A program made the position numbers and the translations under genes. Below the pieces are notes generated by a model. That model had not been told where the DNA came from and did not search any database. It was given only the letters and a program-made list of their open reading frames with translations. From assembly GCA_933228675.1 (NCBI GenBank), contig OW121744.1:97605526-97669525 (forward strand): a DNA stretch of 64,000 nt. The letters are read 5' to 3'. This document shows, piece after piece, positions 22,660-33,640 of the stretch; position 1 is the first letter of the stretch, and each line of letters starts with the position of its first letter. The DNA is from Stomorhina lunata. Lineage: Eukaryota > Arthropoda > Insecta > Diptera > Rhiniidae.

Positions 22660-23175
22660 TAACTCTTCTTCTGTTATTCTTGACTCCCAGTGGAGCATAG
22701 GGCCTCAACCATCCTTTTATATCGGACTCCATTGCGAGATGTTAGGCATACGTCATTCCAAGAATAGCTTACTACTTGCAACTTCGCATAAATTGAGCTT
22801 CTCCACGTACTAGCAGGTGCACCAACAAGACATCCTCTTCCTTGTGGATTCCAACGAAGCGCTTGTCGAGCAATTTGGTATTTGGGTTTCAAAGTGTGTG
22901 GTCTATCCATCGCCATTTTCGTTGACAAACCTCTATAGAAGCAGGGATTTGATTTGTCGCGTTAAGTAAATCTTCATTTCTGATGCGATTCGGTCGCCAT
23001 ATATTAAGGATTTGCCGTAAGCATTTGTTTGCAAAGGTTTGCAGTCGCTTATCGATGATTTCGTCGCCGTAATACAGGATGGACTTGACATTGGAGTTGT
23101 ATATTCGTAACTTGGTGATTGCTGATATTTTCCGAGATTTCCAAATAGTACGGAGAATGATAACTCTGAGTTCTT
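22660..23175 (-). mobile_element. Non-LTR retrotransposon C-terminal remnant
   Basis: On minus, 23170-22930 reads ISAITKLRIYNSNVKSILYYGDE, then IDKRLQTFANKCLRQILNIW, and after a frameshift 22920-22680 reads IARQALRWNPQG..GAP..TWR and WNDV, ending VEALCSTGSQE. This order (end of reverse transcriptase, then RW-GH tail with a GRPK-type TWRR motif) is that of insect RTE-like elements. A matching fragment lies at 61785-61835. It is broken by stops and shifts. Confidence 0.7.
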
Positions 23176-23179
23176 ATTA

Positions 23180-23765
23180 ATTTAGAACCCTGCATAAACC
23201 GGCTGACATAACTTAAAAGCTTTTTAAGGCGTGGCAGGTGGTTAAACAGGGGGAGCTAGTTGGCTTGGTAACATAATTACCCAAGTGAGTCTAATTATGA
23301 GACTAACATAACCTTACTTTTTTTTTCTAATAATATGGCAACTTTAAAACTTTTATAACGGTTAGTCAACTTAAAATTGTAGATGTTATAATTCAAATTA
23401 AATTTGAATTTCGTCATGAAATAAATCAATAACAATTTTATTGCTAAACATTTAAGACTTGAAGTCAAGTATGTGAAATATTTTAGTTATAGCAAAATCA
23501 TTATCTAAAAAAGCTTTTTTTACAATTAGCCAGAAAAAATATATATAAATAAATTCGAAAATTTACGACAAAAGCCATTAACAACTATTATCTAATCAAA
23601 TATCATGTTTTGATGATAGGTATGATACGAATGTTGTTCAAAGTAATGATAAGAAGTCTCAATTTTCTAAATGTCTTTGAAATATTCAACATATGGCAAA
23701 AGATAATACAGAAAAAATAGCTTTAGAGGATAATCCATTTGACAGCTTTAATTTTTTAACACGAT
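23180..23765. other. Intergenic, nothing recognised
   Basis: AT-rich, without open frames or repeat partners that I could see. Confidence 0.4.
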
Positions 23766-23770
23766 TAGTA

Positions 23771-24215
23771 ATCTAGCGACAAGACCGGCCTCAAGACATC
23801 ATATACCAAGCAACAGTGGAATAAAAATTAAAATAATGCAATTACAAAGTTTCGTCCTAGTACCAGCTTTCAAAAAAGCTCTATTTATAGCTCTTATTAA
23901 ATCTCACCAGCAGCACTATTGATAGCTGTAATAAAAGCTCTAGTAAAGCCATAGATTTTTTGAGAAATGTGGGGCAATTCAAGTCTGATGTTGGTTCCTA
24001 GAAGACATAATCCAGACACTTAGTAATAGCTTAAATATCAGAGAATACAACTAGTAACCTAACGACAAGACCGGCTTCAAGACACCCTATAGCAACTAAT
24101 AGTGCAACATAAACGAAAATAATGTAATTTAAAAGTTCACTTCTAATATTAGCTTTCAAAAAAGCTCTATTCATAGCTCTCATTAAATCTCTAGTAAAGC
24201 CATAGACTTACGTGC
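23771..24215. repeat. Direct duplication, about 288 bp period
   Basis: The phrase 'cgacaagaccggc.tcaagac' occurs at about 23778 and 24065. Each is followed by 'agctttcaaaaaagctctat' and 'ctagtaaagccatag', so two diverged tandem copies are present. The second leads to the 31-bp satellite. Confidence 0.65.
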
Positions 24216-24216
24216 T

Positions 24217-24320
24217 GTTTATATAACTAAAGCAGCTGACGATTGAGTGAAATTTGGTACAAAAACAAAATACATGTAAATTTCTATCAGTTCTCAATCG
24301 CTTTAGTTATACATATAAAC
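24217..24320. mobile_element. Small hairpin MITE, about 104 bp
   Basis: 'tttatataactaaagcagc' plus 'gattgag' on the left pairs with 'ctcaatcgctttagttata' and 'tataaac' on the right, leaving a loop of about 45 bp. No open frame. Confidence 0.55.
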
Positions 24321-24420
24321 CTCACATTAGTCATAGCTTTCATTAAAGTTCTAGTCATAACTCGAATCAAAGTTCTAGTATAGCCATAGTATCTTTTTGA
24401 GAGATCTTGGCCAATCCAAG

Positions 24421-26166
24421 TCTTTGGCGATCACCAACTTTTCTATAGAAAACTTTGGCGATCACCAACTTTTCTATAGAAAACTTTGGCGATCACCAAC
24501 TTTTCTATTGAAAACTTTGGCGATCACCAATTTTTCTATAGAAAACTTTGGCGATCACCAACTTTTCTATAGAAAACTTTGGCGATCACCAACTTTTCTA
24601 TAGAAAACTTTGGCGATCACCAACTTTTCTATAGAAAACTTTGGCAATCACCAACTTTTCTATAGAAAACTTTGGCGATCACCAACTTTTCTATAGAAAA
24701 CTTTGGCAATCACCAACTTTTCTATAGAAAACTTTTGCGATCACCAACTTTTCTATAGAAAAAATTGGCGATCACCGACTTTTCTATAGAAAACTTTGGC
24801 GATCACCAATTTTTCTATAGAAAACTTTAGCGATCACCAACTTTTCTATAGAAAACTTTGGCGATCACCAACTTTTCTATAGAAAACTTTGGCGATCACC
24901 AACTTTTCTATAGAAAACTTTGGCAATCACCAACTTTTCTATAGAAAACTTTGGCGATCACCAACTTTTCTATAGAAAACTTTGGCGATCACCAACTTTT
25001 CTATAGAAAACTTTGGCGATCACCAACTTTTCTATAGAAAACTTTGGCGATCACCAACTTTTCTATAGAAAACTTTGGCAATCACCAACTTTTCTATAGA
25101 AAACTTTGGCGATCACCAACTTTTCTATAGAAAACTTTGGCGATCACCAACTTTTCTATAGAAAACTTTGGCGATCACCAACTTTTCTATAGAAAACTTT
25201 GGCGATCACCAACTTTTCTATAGAAAACTTTGGCGATCACCAACTTTTCTATAGAAAACTTTGGCGATCACCAACTTTTCTATAGAAAACTTTGGCGATC
25301 ACCAACTTTTCTATAGAAAACTTTGGCGATCACCAACTTTTCTATAGAAAACTTTGGCGATCACCAACTTTTCTATAGAAAACTTTGGCGATCACCAACT
25401 TTTCTATAGAAAACTTTGGCGTTCACCAACTTTTCTATAGAAAACTTTGGCGTTCACCAACTTTTCTATAGAAAAATTTGGCGATCACCAACTTTTCTAT
25501 AGAAAACTTTGGCGATCACCAACTTTTCTATAGAAAACTTTGGCGATTACCAACTTTTCTATAGAAAACTTTGGCGATCACCAACTTTTCTATAGAAAAC
25601 TTTGGCGATCACCAACTTTTCTATAGAAAACTTTGGCGATCACCAACTTTTCTATAGAAAACTTTGGCGATCACCAACTTTTCTATAGAAAACTTTGGCG
25701 ATCACCAACTTTTCTATAGAAAACTTTGGCGATCACCAACTTTTCTATAGAAAACTTTGGCGATCACCAACTTTTCTATAGAAAACTTTGGCGATCACCA
25801 ACTTTTCTATAGAAAACTTTGGCGATCACCAACTTTTCTATAGAAAACTTTGGCGATCACCAACTTTTCTATAGAAAACTTTGGCGATCACCAACTTTTC
25901 TATAGAAAACTTTGGCGATCACCAACTTTTCTATAGAAAACTTTGGCGATCACCAACTTTTCTATAGAAAACTTTGGCGATCACCAACTTTTCTATAGAA
26001 AACTTTGGCGATCACCAACTTTTCTATAGAAAACTTTGGCGATCACCAACTTTTCTATAGAAAACTTTGGCGATCACCAACTTTTCTATAGAAAACTTTG
26101 GCGATCACCAACTTTTCTATAGAAAACTTTGGTGATCACCAACTTTTCTATAGAAAACTTTGGCGA
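24421..26166. repeat. 31-bp minisatellite, GGCGATCACCAA + TTTTCTATAGAAAA
   Basis: About 56 head-to-tail units of exactly 31 bp, each with GGCGATCACCAAC followed by TTTTCTATAGAAAAC. Variants are few (GGCAATC, GGCGTTC, TTTTGCG). It has no flanking decay on the right, where it stops abruptly at 'ggcgaagattgaaatcc'. The linker, unlike those in the other arrays, is GC-containing. A left seed 'ggccaatccaagtctttggcgatcacc' precedes the first unit. Confidence 0.98.
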
Positions 26167-26169
26167 AGA

Positions 26170-26790
26170 TTGAAATCCACATATTTCGTCATATTTAGTA
26201 GAGTGTTCTGAATTTCATTTAAAAGCAAAACTATGTAGCAATTTACTACTACCAGTGTAGGGTATTAGATAATTTCTATATATATTTCCCTGAGATATCA
26301 GTTAAATACATACAAAACTGTATATTTGATGTTACTCATATACAATAGATTGTCGGTTCTAATGTGTCGAATTTTATTTGGGTACTTTGAAGCGAATGTC
26401 TTGCCCACTCAAATGTCAGTTAGTTGAACACCTGCTAGCCGAGGTGATGTTTGTCGTGAATAAAAGCTAATTAAAATAATATTAAAAAAAAAACAAAACA
26501 AATATATTAAAAATATAAATTAAACGCAAAAAGCAAATAAAATTTAAAAGATAATAACTAAGTATTTCAAACAAACCAACAAAAAACCAAGTACGAAAAT
26601 TAGCATTTTATTACAAATTTAACTCAGTCATACAATTTTTCTGCTTATAAGACAAATATAACTCATTTCAATTAAAATTATGAAATTCAAAAAAAAAATC
26701 TTTAACTTGGAGACCTTTGGCTTTCATATATAAATAATGGATTTTAAGAAAGTGCTAGCTTACACAGTGCAATACGAAAACATTGAACCA
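26170..26790. other. Intergenic, nothing recognised
   Basis: AT-rich unique sequence between the satellite and a hairpin element. No gene seen. Confidence 0.4.
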
Positions 26791-26792
26791 TA

Positions 26793-26918
26793 TACGGACA
26801 CCACTAAGTGATAAAAAAAATACCCGTGTCTCCCAGTTTTGACCCAAGGGACCCCAAAGTGAGTAATTAAGGGCAAAACTGGGGGACACGGGTCTTTTAT
26901 TAGGTAGTGGCTTCCGTA
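26793..26918. mobile_element. Hairpin MITE, about 126 bp, arms about 50 bp
   Basis: The left arm (TACGGACACCACTAA ... ACCCGTGTCTCCCAGTTTTG) and right arm (CAAAACTGGGGGACACGGGT ... AGTGGCTTCCGTA) pair over nearly their whole length with a short loop. It is GC-richer than its surroundings. A DNA-transposon MITE is most likely; the size would also suit a long hairpin RNA precursor, with no evidence of expression. Confidence 0.7.
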
Positions 26919-27269
26919 AATTGTTATATTACAATGACTTAAAAAATTACACACTTTGTTATTAAATCTTCAAATTTATATATGTTTATCTTAGACTAGA
27001 GTTTCCTTGAATTTTTACGATTTCTTTTAACCTTTGTTGACTTCAACGTAAAAGGTAATGGTAAGGGACTAGTACTTTTGAAAGAAAAAACCTCTTCGAT
27101 CATGTTTGATAACAGAAATTTTTACCACGTCACAACATAACTATTTTCAAATCCAAAAAAGATGTGTCGTAAGATAGCGCTGATAATTCGGAGGGGTGGA
27201 AATTATTTCACAACTGTAATAACAGTGATTTCAAAAGAAATTCTTCGCAAAGGAGAACTTTAATCTACG

Positions 27270-27294
27270 GATTATATATATATATATATATATA
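27270..27294. repeat. (AT)n microsatellite
   Basis: A short alternating TA tract of about 22 bp just before the shared segment at 27292. Confidence 0.8.
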
Positions 27295-27373
27295 ATTCCC
27301 CGACAACATTCCAATTGGAACAAGGGGTACTTCTCTCAGACAATGAGCTGCATCCGATTCTATTTTTAGACTC
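27292..27373 (+). repeat. Segment shared with 16278-16366
   Basis: See the partner: 'attccccgacaacattccaa', 'acttctctcagacaatgagc' and 'tgcatccgattctattttta' are present in the same order. Here it lies about 170 bp from a tRNA-derived SINE head. Confidence 0.7.
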
Positions 27374-27542
27374 AATGAAGGGAAAGTAAGTAAGTAGAAA
27401 GGGACCTACGTTTTAACGCCGGCTCCGAACGGCAAATGCATTCGTTAGAGAAGTTTTACATAGCCTAATAATCAATAACCAGTGGCTAGCTGAGTTATGA
27501 GGTGAACCCGCCGCTTTTTTGAAAATTTATTTCTTTTTTTCA

Positions 27543-27620
27543 AGTGGGTCTGACCGGGGATTGAACTTGGGACCTCTGGTATGCTAGGCGGATGACCAAC
27601 CTGCTAAACCACGGCGGTTC
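27543..27620 (-). repeat. tRNA-Ala-derived SINE head
   Basis: On minus: TGGTTTAGCAGG (box A-like), CCTAGCATACCAGAGG (anticodon arm with AGC) and AGTTCAATCCCC (box B-like). The layout follows tRNA-Ala(AGC). The 5' and 3' ends do not pair as an acceptor stem. It is the better preserved of two copies (the other is at 2467-2537). Confidence 0.65.
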
Positions 27621-28098
27621 AGGATTTTAGTTATGAATTAAATAGTGTCTCGATATGACTCATTTTTAAAAACTCTCAAGAAATCGGAAAGATTTTGTTT
27701 ACTCTTATTGTTAAAAAAAAAATGTGTATTGATATCAGAATTTTCAAGTAGATCTATTTCAGTTTCTCTAGAGTCTAGACTATTTTTGTTTACCACAAAC
27801 TTAAATCCACAGCTAAACAAAATTCCTGAGTATTATTAATTTTTCGATGCTCCCAATTCCCCACCACTTGATATCGGAAACAGATTTTCTAAACGATTTA
27901 TAAAATCAATAGAGAAAGCCCCTTAGCACTAAAGTTTTGGACTCTTTGACTGTATTAAACACAGGAATGGAAAATGGCTTTCTTGATTTTGTACAAAATA
28001 TTAAAACAAAATGTACTTTTTAGACCATAAAGGTACCATTTTAATATACATATGCACAATATACTACAGTATATAAAGAAGAAGCATTTTGGCCTTAA

Positions 28099-28205
28099 AA
28101 AATGCCTTCTTTGACATTTATTAGATCAAAACTATAACTACAATGGAACTTATTTTATCTCGGTCTTATTTGTTCCCTTTGTATCTATCTAAGGAACATA
28201 ACCAC
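28099..28205 (+). repeat. Unit separating satellite arrays, copy 1
   Basis: 'aatgccttctttgacattta' through 'ggaacataaccacgaaaat' recurs at 28707-28815 with few changes. Both copies lead straight into CTATAGAAAA repeats. The satellite here therefore belongs to a larger direct repeat of about 610 bp. Confidence 0.75.
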
Positions 28206-29620
28206 GAAAATTTTTCTATAGAAAATTGTTTTATCAAAAAAATTTCTATAGAAAATTCTTTTATCAAAAATTTTTCTATATCAATTTTTTTTTTTCAAAA
28301 ATTTTTCTATAAACATTTTTCTGTAGAAAATTTTTGATAAAAAAATTTTTGATCAACAATTTTTCTGTAAAAAAATTTTTGATAAAAATATTTTCTATAG
28401 AAAAATTTTTGATAGAAAATTTTTTTATCAAAAATTTTTCTACAGAAAATTTTTTTATCAAAGATTTTTCTATGGAAAACTTTGCTATCAGATTTTTCTA
28501 TAGAAAATTTTTTTATCAAAAATATTTCTATAGAAAATAATATTTTTATCAAAAATTTTTCTATAGACATTTTTTCATCAAAAATTTGTCTATAGACATT
28601 TTTTTCATCTAAAATTTTTCTATGCAAAATTTGTTTATCAAAAATTTTTCTATGGAAAATTTTTTATCAAAGATTTTTCTATAGAAATTTTTTTCATCAA
28701 AAAATGCCTTCTTTGACATTTATCAGATCAAAACTATACCTACAATGGAACTTATTATATCTCGGTCTTGTTTGTTCCCTTTGCACCCACCTAAGGAACA
28801 TAATCACGAAAATGTTTCTATAGAAATTTTTTCATCAAAATTTTTCTATAGAAAATTTTTTTATCAAAAATTTTTCTATAAGAAATTTTTTTTATCAAAA
28901 ATGTTTTTATAGAAAATTTTTTTATCAAACATTTTTCTATAGAAAATTTTCTATCAAAGATTTTTCTATATAAATTTTTTTTTTATCAAAATTTTTCTAT
29001 AGAAAATTTTTTAATTAAAAATTTGTCTAAAAAAAAAATTTTTATCAAAAATTTGTCTATAGAAAATTTTTTATCAAAGATATTTCCATAGAAAATTTTG
29101 CTATCAAAGATTTTTCTATAGAAATTTTTTTCATCAAAAATTTTTCTATAGAACATTTTTTTTAATAAAAATATTTCTATAGGAATTTTTTATCTAAAAT
29201 TTTTCTATGGAAAATTTTTTATCAAAAATTTTTCTATAGAAAAATTTTTCATCAAAAATTTTTCTATAGAAAATTTTTTTATCAAACATTTTTCTATAGA
29301 AAATTTTTTTTTATCAAAAATGTTTCTATAGAAAATTTTTTTATCAAACATTTTTCTATAGAAAATTTTTTTTTATCAAAAATGTTTCTATAGAAAATTT
29401 TTTTATCAAACATTTTTTTCTATGTAACATTTTTTTTATCAAAATTTGTCTATAGAAAATTTTGTTATCAAAAATTTGTCTATAGAAAATTTTTTTATCA
29501 AAGATTTTTCTATAGAAAATTTTGCTATCAAAGATTTTTCTATAGAAATTTTTTTTATTTAAAATTTTTCTATAGAAAATTTTGTATCAAACATTTTTCT
29601 ATAGAAAATTTTGCTATCAA

Positions 29621-30538
29621 AGATTTTTCTATATAAAATTTTTTTATCTAAAATTTTTCTATAGAAAATTTTGTATCTAGAATTTTTCTATGGAAAATTT
29701 TTCTATAGAAAATTTTTCTATGGAAAATTTTTTATCAAAAATTTTTCTATAGAAACTTTTTCTATGGAAATTTTTTTCATCAAAAATTTTTCTATAGATC
29801 ATTCATCGAAACGCGTCGAGGACTTTGGTTTCTCCGCAAACATTTTTTGGCTTTTTATCAGTAAATTGGTCTGTTACATTAATAAATAAATGTAACAGAT
29901 TAGGGATCAAATGCGAATACTCTTCTTTTTGGAAAATTTTTTCATCAAAAATTTTTCAATAGAAAATTTTTTATCAATTTGTTTTTTTATGATAGATTTT
30001 TCTATAGAAAATTTTGTTATCAAAGATTTTTCTACAGAAATTTTTTTTATCTAAAATTTTTCTATAGAAAATTGTTTTAAGATTTTTCTATATAAAATTT
30101 TTTTATCTAAAATTTTTCTATAGAAAATTTTGTATCTAGAATTTTTCTATGGAAAATTTTTCTATAGAAAATTTTTCTATGGAAAATTTTTTATCAAAAA
30201 TTTTTCTATAGAAACTTTTTCTATGGAAATTTTTTTCATCAAAAATTTTTCTATAGATCATTCATCGAAACGCGTCGAGGACTTTGGTTTCTCCGCAAAC
30301 ATTTTTTGGCTTTTTATCAGTAAATTGGTCTGTTACATTAATAAATAAATGTAACAGATTAGGGATCAAATGCGAATACTCTTCTTTTTGGAAAATTTTT
30401 TCATCAAAAATTTTTCAATAGAAAATTTTTTATCAATTTGTTTTTTTATGATAGATTTTTCTATAGAAAATTTTGTTATCAAAGATTTTTCTACAGAAAT
30501 TTTTTTTATCTAAAATTTTTCTATAGAAAATTGTTTTA
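29621..30538. repeat. Perfect tandem duplication, 459 bp x 2
   Basis: 29621-30079 and 30080-30538 read the same throughout as far as I checked: the 72-codon frames starting at 29671 and 30130 are identical residue for residue. Each copy holds satellite units, the CATCGAAACGCGTCGAG segment and a downstream A/T-rich stretch. It is a very recent duplication, or an assembly artefact. Confidence 0.9.
29801..29932 (+). repeat. Retroelement-end-like segment (partner of 11128-11226)
   Basis: Contains CATCGAAACGCGTCGA, 'aataaataaatgtaacagat' and 'agggatcaaatgcgaatac', in the same order as the minus-strand sequence at 11187-11128. The CTGANGA part of the hammerhead-like motif is not present here. A second identical copy lies at 30260-30391. 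Confidence 0.6.
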
Positions 30539-30685
30539 TCTAAAATTATTCTATAGAAAATTTTTCTATACAAATTTTTTATCAAAAATTTTTTCCATCA
30601 AAAATTAACTAAAATCTAAAATGTATCAAAAAAGTACAATTGTACCATGTTTGCCATCCCTGGACTGTAATGGGTAAAGAACATT

Positions 30686-30800
30686 GAACATTTCTTTAGT
30701 AAATTTTTCGATGAAAAAATTTCTTTAGTAAATTTTTCGATGAAAAAATTTCTTTAGTAAATTTTTCGATGAAAAAATTTCTTTATCAAATTTTTCGTTT
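30686..30800. repeat. Short tandem repeat, about 29 bp x 4
   Basis: Four units of TTTCTTTAGTAAATTTTTCG with ATGAAAAAA, the last one shortened. A separate small array, related in base content to the satellites but lacking the CTATAG core. Confidence 0.85.
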
Positions 30801-30978
30801 TTACCCTTAGGTCCCTTCTCTATACACAATTTCATTCATGATTTAGAAACCCCCAAAAAATAATTCCAGGTGTTCGAATATGATAAAATTAAGTGACCTA
30901 CCTAACAACAGTAGCCATTAATTTAAGTGTTTTTCGTTAAGACTTCAATGTCATCAATAATTATTTATCTAATCTTAC

Positions 30979-30992
30979 ATTCCCCCTTCCAG
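30979..30992 (+). promoter_or_regulatory. Probable 3' splice site of a 5' UTR intron
   Basis: A pyrimidine tract ending TTCCCCCTTCCAG lies eight bases before the start codon of CRAL-TRIO gene 4. This suggests a non-coding leader exon further upstream, which I could not place. Confidence 0.5.
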
Positions 30993-30999
30993 ATAAGCC

Positions 31000-32174
31000 A
31001 TGTCAAATATCCGCCCTTTATCTGAAAAATTATCAAAAAAGGCCCAAGACGAGTTGGGTGAAAAGCCAGAACGTATCGATGACGACATTAAGGCCTTGCG
31101 TGAATGGATGTCAAAACAGCCCCATTTAAAAGCGCGCACAGATGATCAATTACTGGTGGCCTTTTTGAGAGGTTGCAAATATAGTTTGGAAAAGACTAAA
31201 CAGAAAATCGATTGTTTTTATGCCATGCGCAATGCGGTGCCCGAGTTATATAAAAATCGCTTTGTAGATGATAAAGCTATAGCAATTTTGAGAACAGGGT
31301 AAGTTAAATAAATATAGAATTGATTAATGTTTCGTTTTCTTATCTAAAAATGATAGGGTATTTTTAATGCTTCATAAAAAGAATGATAAGATTTTGGTAA
31401 TTAATAGGAAAAAAAGTTAAATAATTTTGATTCTTTAATAAACAAAATTGATCTATTGTTTAAAAATAAAATATTTTTTGCAGTTGCTTATTGCGCCTAC
31501 CCAAGCCCCTAAGTGAAGATGGTCCCCGCATACACATATCCCGCTATGGTCTTTACGATACCGATAAGTATAGAATTAACGAAGTGGTCAAGGTCAGCAC
31601 TATGTTGGGGGAAATACAATTTCGTGAAGATGACAATGCTATGGTCATGGGTTTCCTAGAAATTATAGATCTCAAGGGTGTTTCGGCTGGTCATATATTT
31701 CAATTCGATCCTGTTTTTATTAAAAAACTAGCGTCCTTGGGTGACAAGGCTTGGCCCTATAGGCCCAAAGGTTTTCATTTTGTAAATGCTCCCACAGGCA
31801 CAGAAAAAATTTTGTCTATATCCAAAAATTTGATGAGTGATAAAATTAAGCAGAGAGTAAGTTTTTTAAATTCGAAGTTATTATTTTTCTGAAACTATCA
31901 TAAAATTCTTCTCTTCCAGTTCCACATTCATTCCAATTATGAATCTTTATATGAGTATATACCCCAAGAATGTCTGCCCGCTGAATATGGCGGCACTAAT
32001 GGTACTGTTCAAGATGTCATCGATACCTGGGAAAATAAACTTTTGGAATATAAACCCTATTTTGAGGAAGAAGTTGAATATTGTACCAATGAAAAACTTA
32101 GACCCGGCAGACCTATGAATTTTGAATCACTCACTGGCATCGAGGGTTCCTTTAGGAAATTGGACATTGATTAA
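31000..32174 (+). CDS. CRAL-TRIO lipid-binding protein 4 (alpha-TTP-like), 308 aa
   Basis: Exons 31000-31298, 31484-31856 and 31920-32174 (GT-AG, phases 2 and 0) give 308 residues. N-terminal domain: KPERIDDDIKALREWMSKQ and FLRGCKYSLEKTKQKID. The CRAL-TRIO domain begins after LPKPLSEDGPRI, has 'FHFVNAPTGTEKI', and continues in exon 3 with 'YLPAEYGG'-type sequence (here CLPAEYGGTNG). The C-terminus IEGSFRKLDID matches the family. Expected to be a soluble carrier of a small hydrophobic ligand, identity unknown. The strong CCTTCCAG tract just before the ATG implies a spliced leader. The gene points away from a satellite block and towards the three GST genes. Confidence 0.93.
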
Positions 32175-32429
32175 TTTACTGAAATTGATGATAGATTTTA
32201 ACAAATTGACAAATAAGCTAAAGACTTTTAATAAAAATATGTTAATTTTTTAATTTTATCAATTTAAAATTAAAGGTATATTTCTTTACTTACCGGGTGA
32301 GTTCGGACAAATGAGAGGAATTTTATAGTGGCTCTTTTAAAAAGCAAAACTTAAACAAAAGTATACGAACACAAAATACCAAAATTTTAGTTCACAACTT
32401 TCCATAACAGGGTCTAACAAATTTACAAC

Positions 32430-32579
32430 TCTCCATAGTGAGTTTACCTAGTATAATTGTACCACGTTGTTACCCAATTTTACTTGAAGAAAAAGTCTGA
32501 ATAATTTTGTGTAAGACTACGGGAACGAGTTTTGGGTTATTTCGGATTGGCTTGGGTAGTTTCGTTATCGTACGGGAAC
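32430..32579. mobile_element. Diverged MITE of the GTTCCCGTAC family
   Basis: The right end GGGTAGTTTCGTTATCGTACGGGAAC matches the right ends at 14128 and 59780. The inner 'gactacgggaacgagtttt' is also shared in kind. The left end is poorly preserved, so the boundary is approximate. Confidence 0.5.
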
Positions 32580-32819
32580 ACAACTTATATGAGACCCGTT
32601 CAAGAATAATTATGTTCATTATTTTTGGGGTACCATATTATATGTCGAAAGGGTAAATTCCTATTGTGGATTCTATGTTTCTTTTGTCGTGGCTTAAATG
32701 TTTTATAGGTTTCATATTCTAATAGGAGAGACTAGCAAGCAAGGAGTCTTTTTCTCCATACAAAATCAGTTTACCCAGAATGAGGTTTGCTTTCCACGCA
32801 GTGCCAGATAATAGATGAA

Positions 32820-33045
32820 ATACGGCCTTTTGTGTCAGTCAAGGGAGGTAGAATTATACATATTTTATGTTCTTCCAATAATAGAAAGAATAACGTTATG
32901 ATTTTTGGTAATGTAGGGTATGTTGGATACCAAGCAACAGTTCTGATTGGTCTTAACTTGGTAAGCCCAGTCTTATGTTGGTTATCCATCATCTCAACTG
33001 TGAACACTGACCTCCTCGTAGCATCACCCGGTTAACTACGTTATC
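32820..33045. repeat. Repeat inverted relative to 36060-36225
   Basis: 'ttggataccaagcaacagtt', 'ttaacttggtaagcccagtc' and 'acactgacctcc' are the inverse complement of text at 36090-36200. It encodes nothing clear; probably a retroelement fragment. Confidence 0.65.
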
Positions 33046-33174
33046 ATCCGTTAATTTAGTTAACTAAAATAACAGAAAAATATAGGTTAGGACGTTAGGC
33101 TAGTAACCTACTTCTGAAAAAAACAACTACTATTAAAAAGCTAAATTTAGAATAAAAGCGGTCACCCCTAATAT

Positions 33175-33345
33175 TCAAATAGGACGTTCGAAACTTCGAT
33201 GGAAAGACCAAGTAGAGAAAAATCTCAAAACTTGGCCTACGCAATTGGAGAATATGCAATCAAGATCGAAGCGTATGGATTTCTAAAATATGCTCGGCCT
33301 TTGACCTTAATTCGAAAAAGGTTGTTACGCTAGGTGAAATTTATG
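33175..33345 (+). mobile_element. Non-LTR retrotransposon 3' tail fragment
   Basis: In one frame it reads KLRWKDQVEKNLKTW followed by an 'ENMQSRSKRM' stretch, the same C-terminal tail as in the element at 50950-51180 (KLRWKDQVEKNLSKLG). 'tcggcctttgacctta' follows in both. Only the tail remains. Confidence 0.65.
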
Positions 33346-33640
33346 CTGTTTCCGTAAGTTTTTTGTATGGGAGCTATGGCTAAATGTGAACCGATTTTGA
33401 TGAAATTGTATATGCTGTCTGGGGCTTATGTAAAACTTATATAAACCAAATTTTATCATCATAACTATTATAGTTTGTTATTTGCTAAGTGATTAGAATA
33501 GGCGAGGTTATACGGGAGCTATGGTCAAATGTTAACCGATTTTGCCCAATTTCAAAACCAACATTTTCTCAGAAATGAAGAATGTTTTTCGGAATGACAA
33601 TCTCAATATACCCCACATTATTTTTGATGGTGGGTATGAA
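33346..33640. repeat. R1 family fragment
   Basis: Carries 'tgtatgggagctatggctaa', 'tgtgaaccgattttgatg' and 'accccacatta...ggtgggtat', in reverse layout to the first block of the window. Confidence 0.6.

Larger units (their letters stand above)
28206..30600. repeat. 28-31 bp minisatellite with TTTTTCTATAGAAAA core, decayed
   Basis: The same unit type as at 5.9-7.6 kb (TTTTTCTATAGAAAA plus TTTTTTATCAAAAA) but with many indels, so period and frame vary. Interrupted by the 28707-28815 spacer and by two copies of a retroelement-like segment at 29801-29932 and 30260-30391. All short open frames in it are repeat products. Confidence 0.93.

Noticed and set aside
24421..26166. CRISPR-like regular array
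   Set aside because: Direct repeats are contiguous with no unique spacers, in an insect genome; it is a minisatellite.
27543..27620. Functional tRNA-Ala gene
   Set aside because: The acceptor stem does not pair and the D and T arms are worn; only the promoter boxes and anticodon arm remain.
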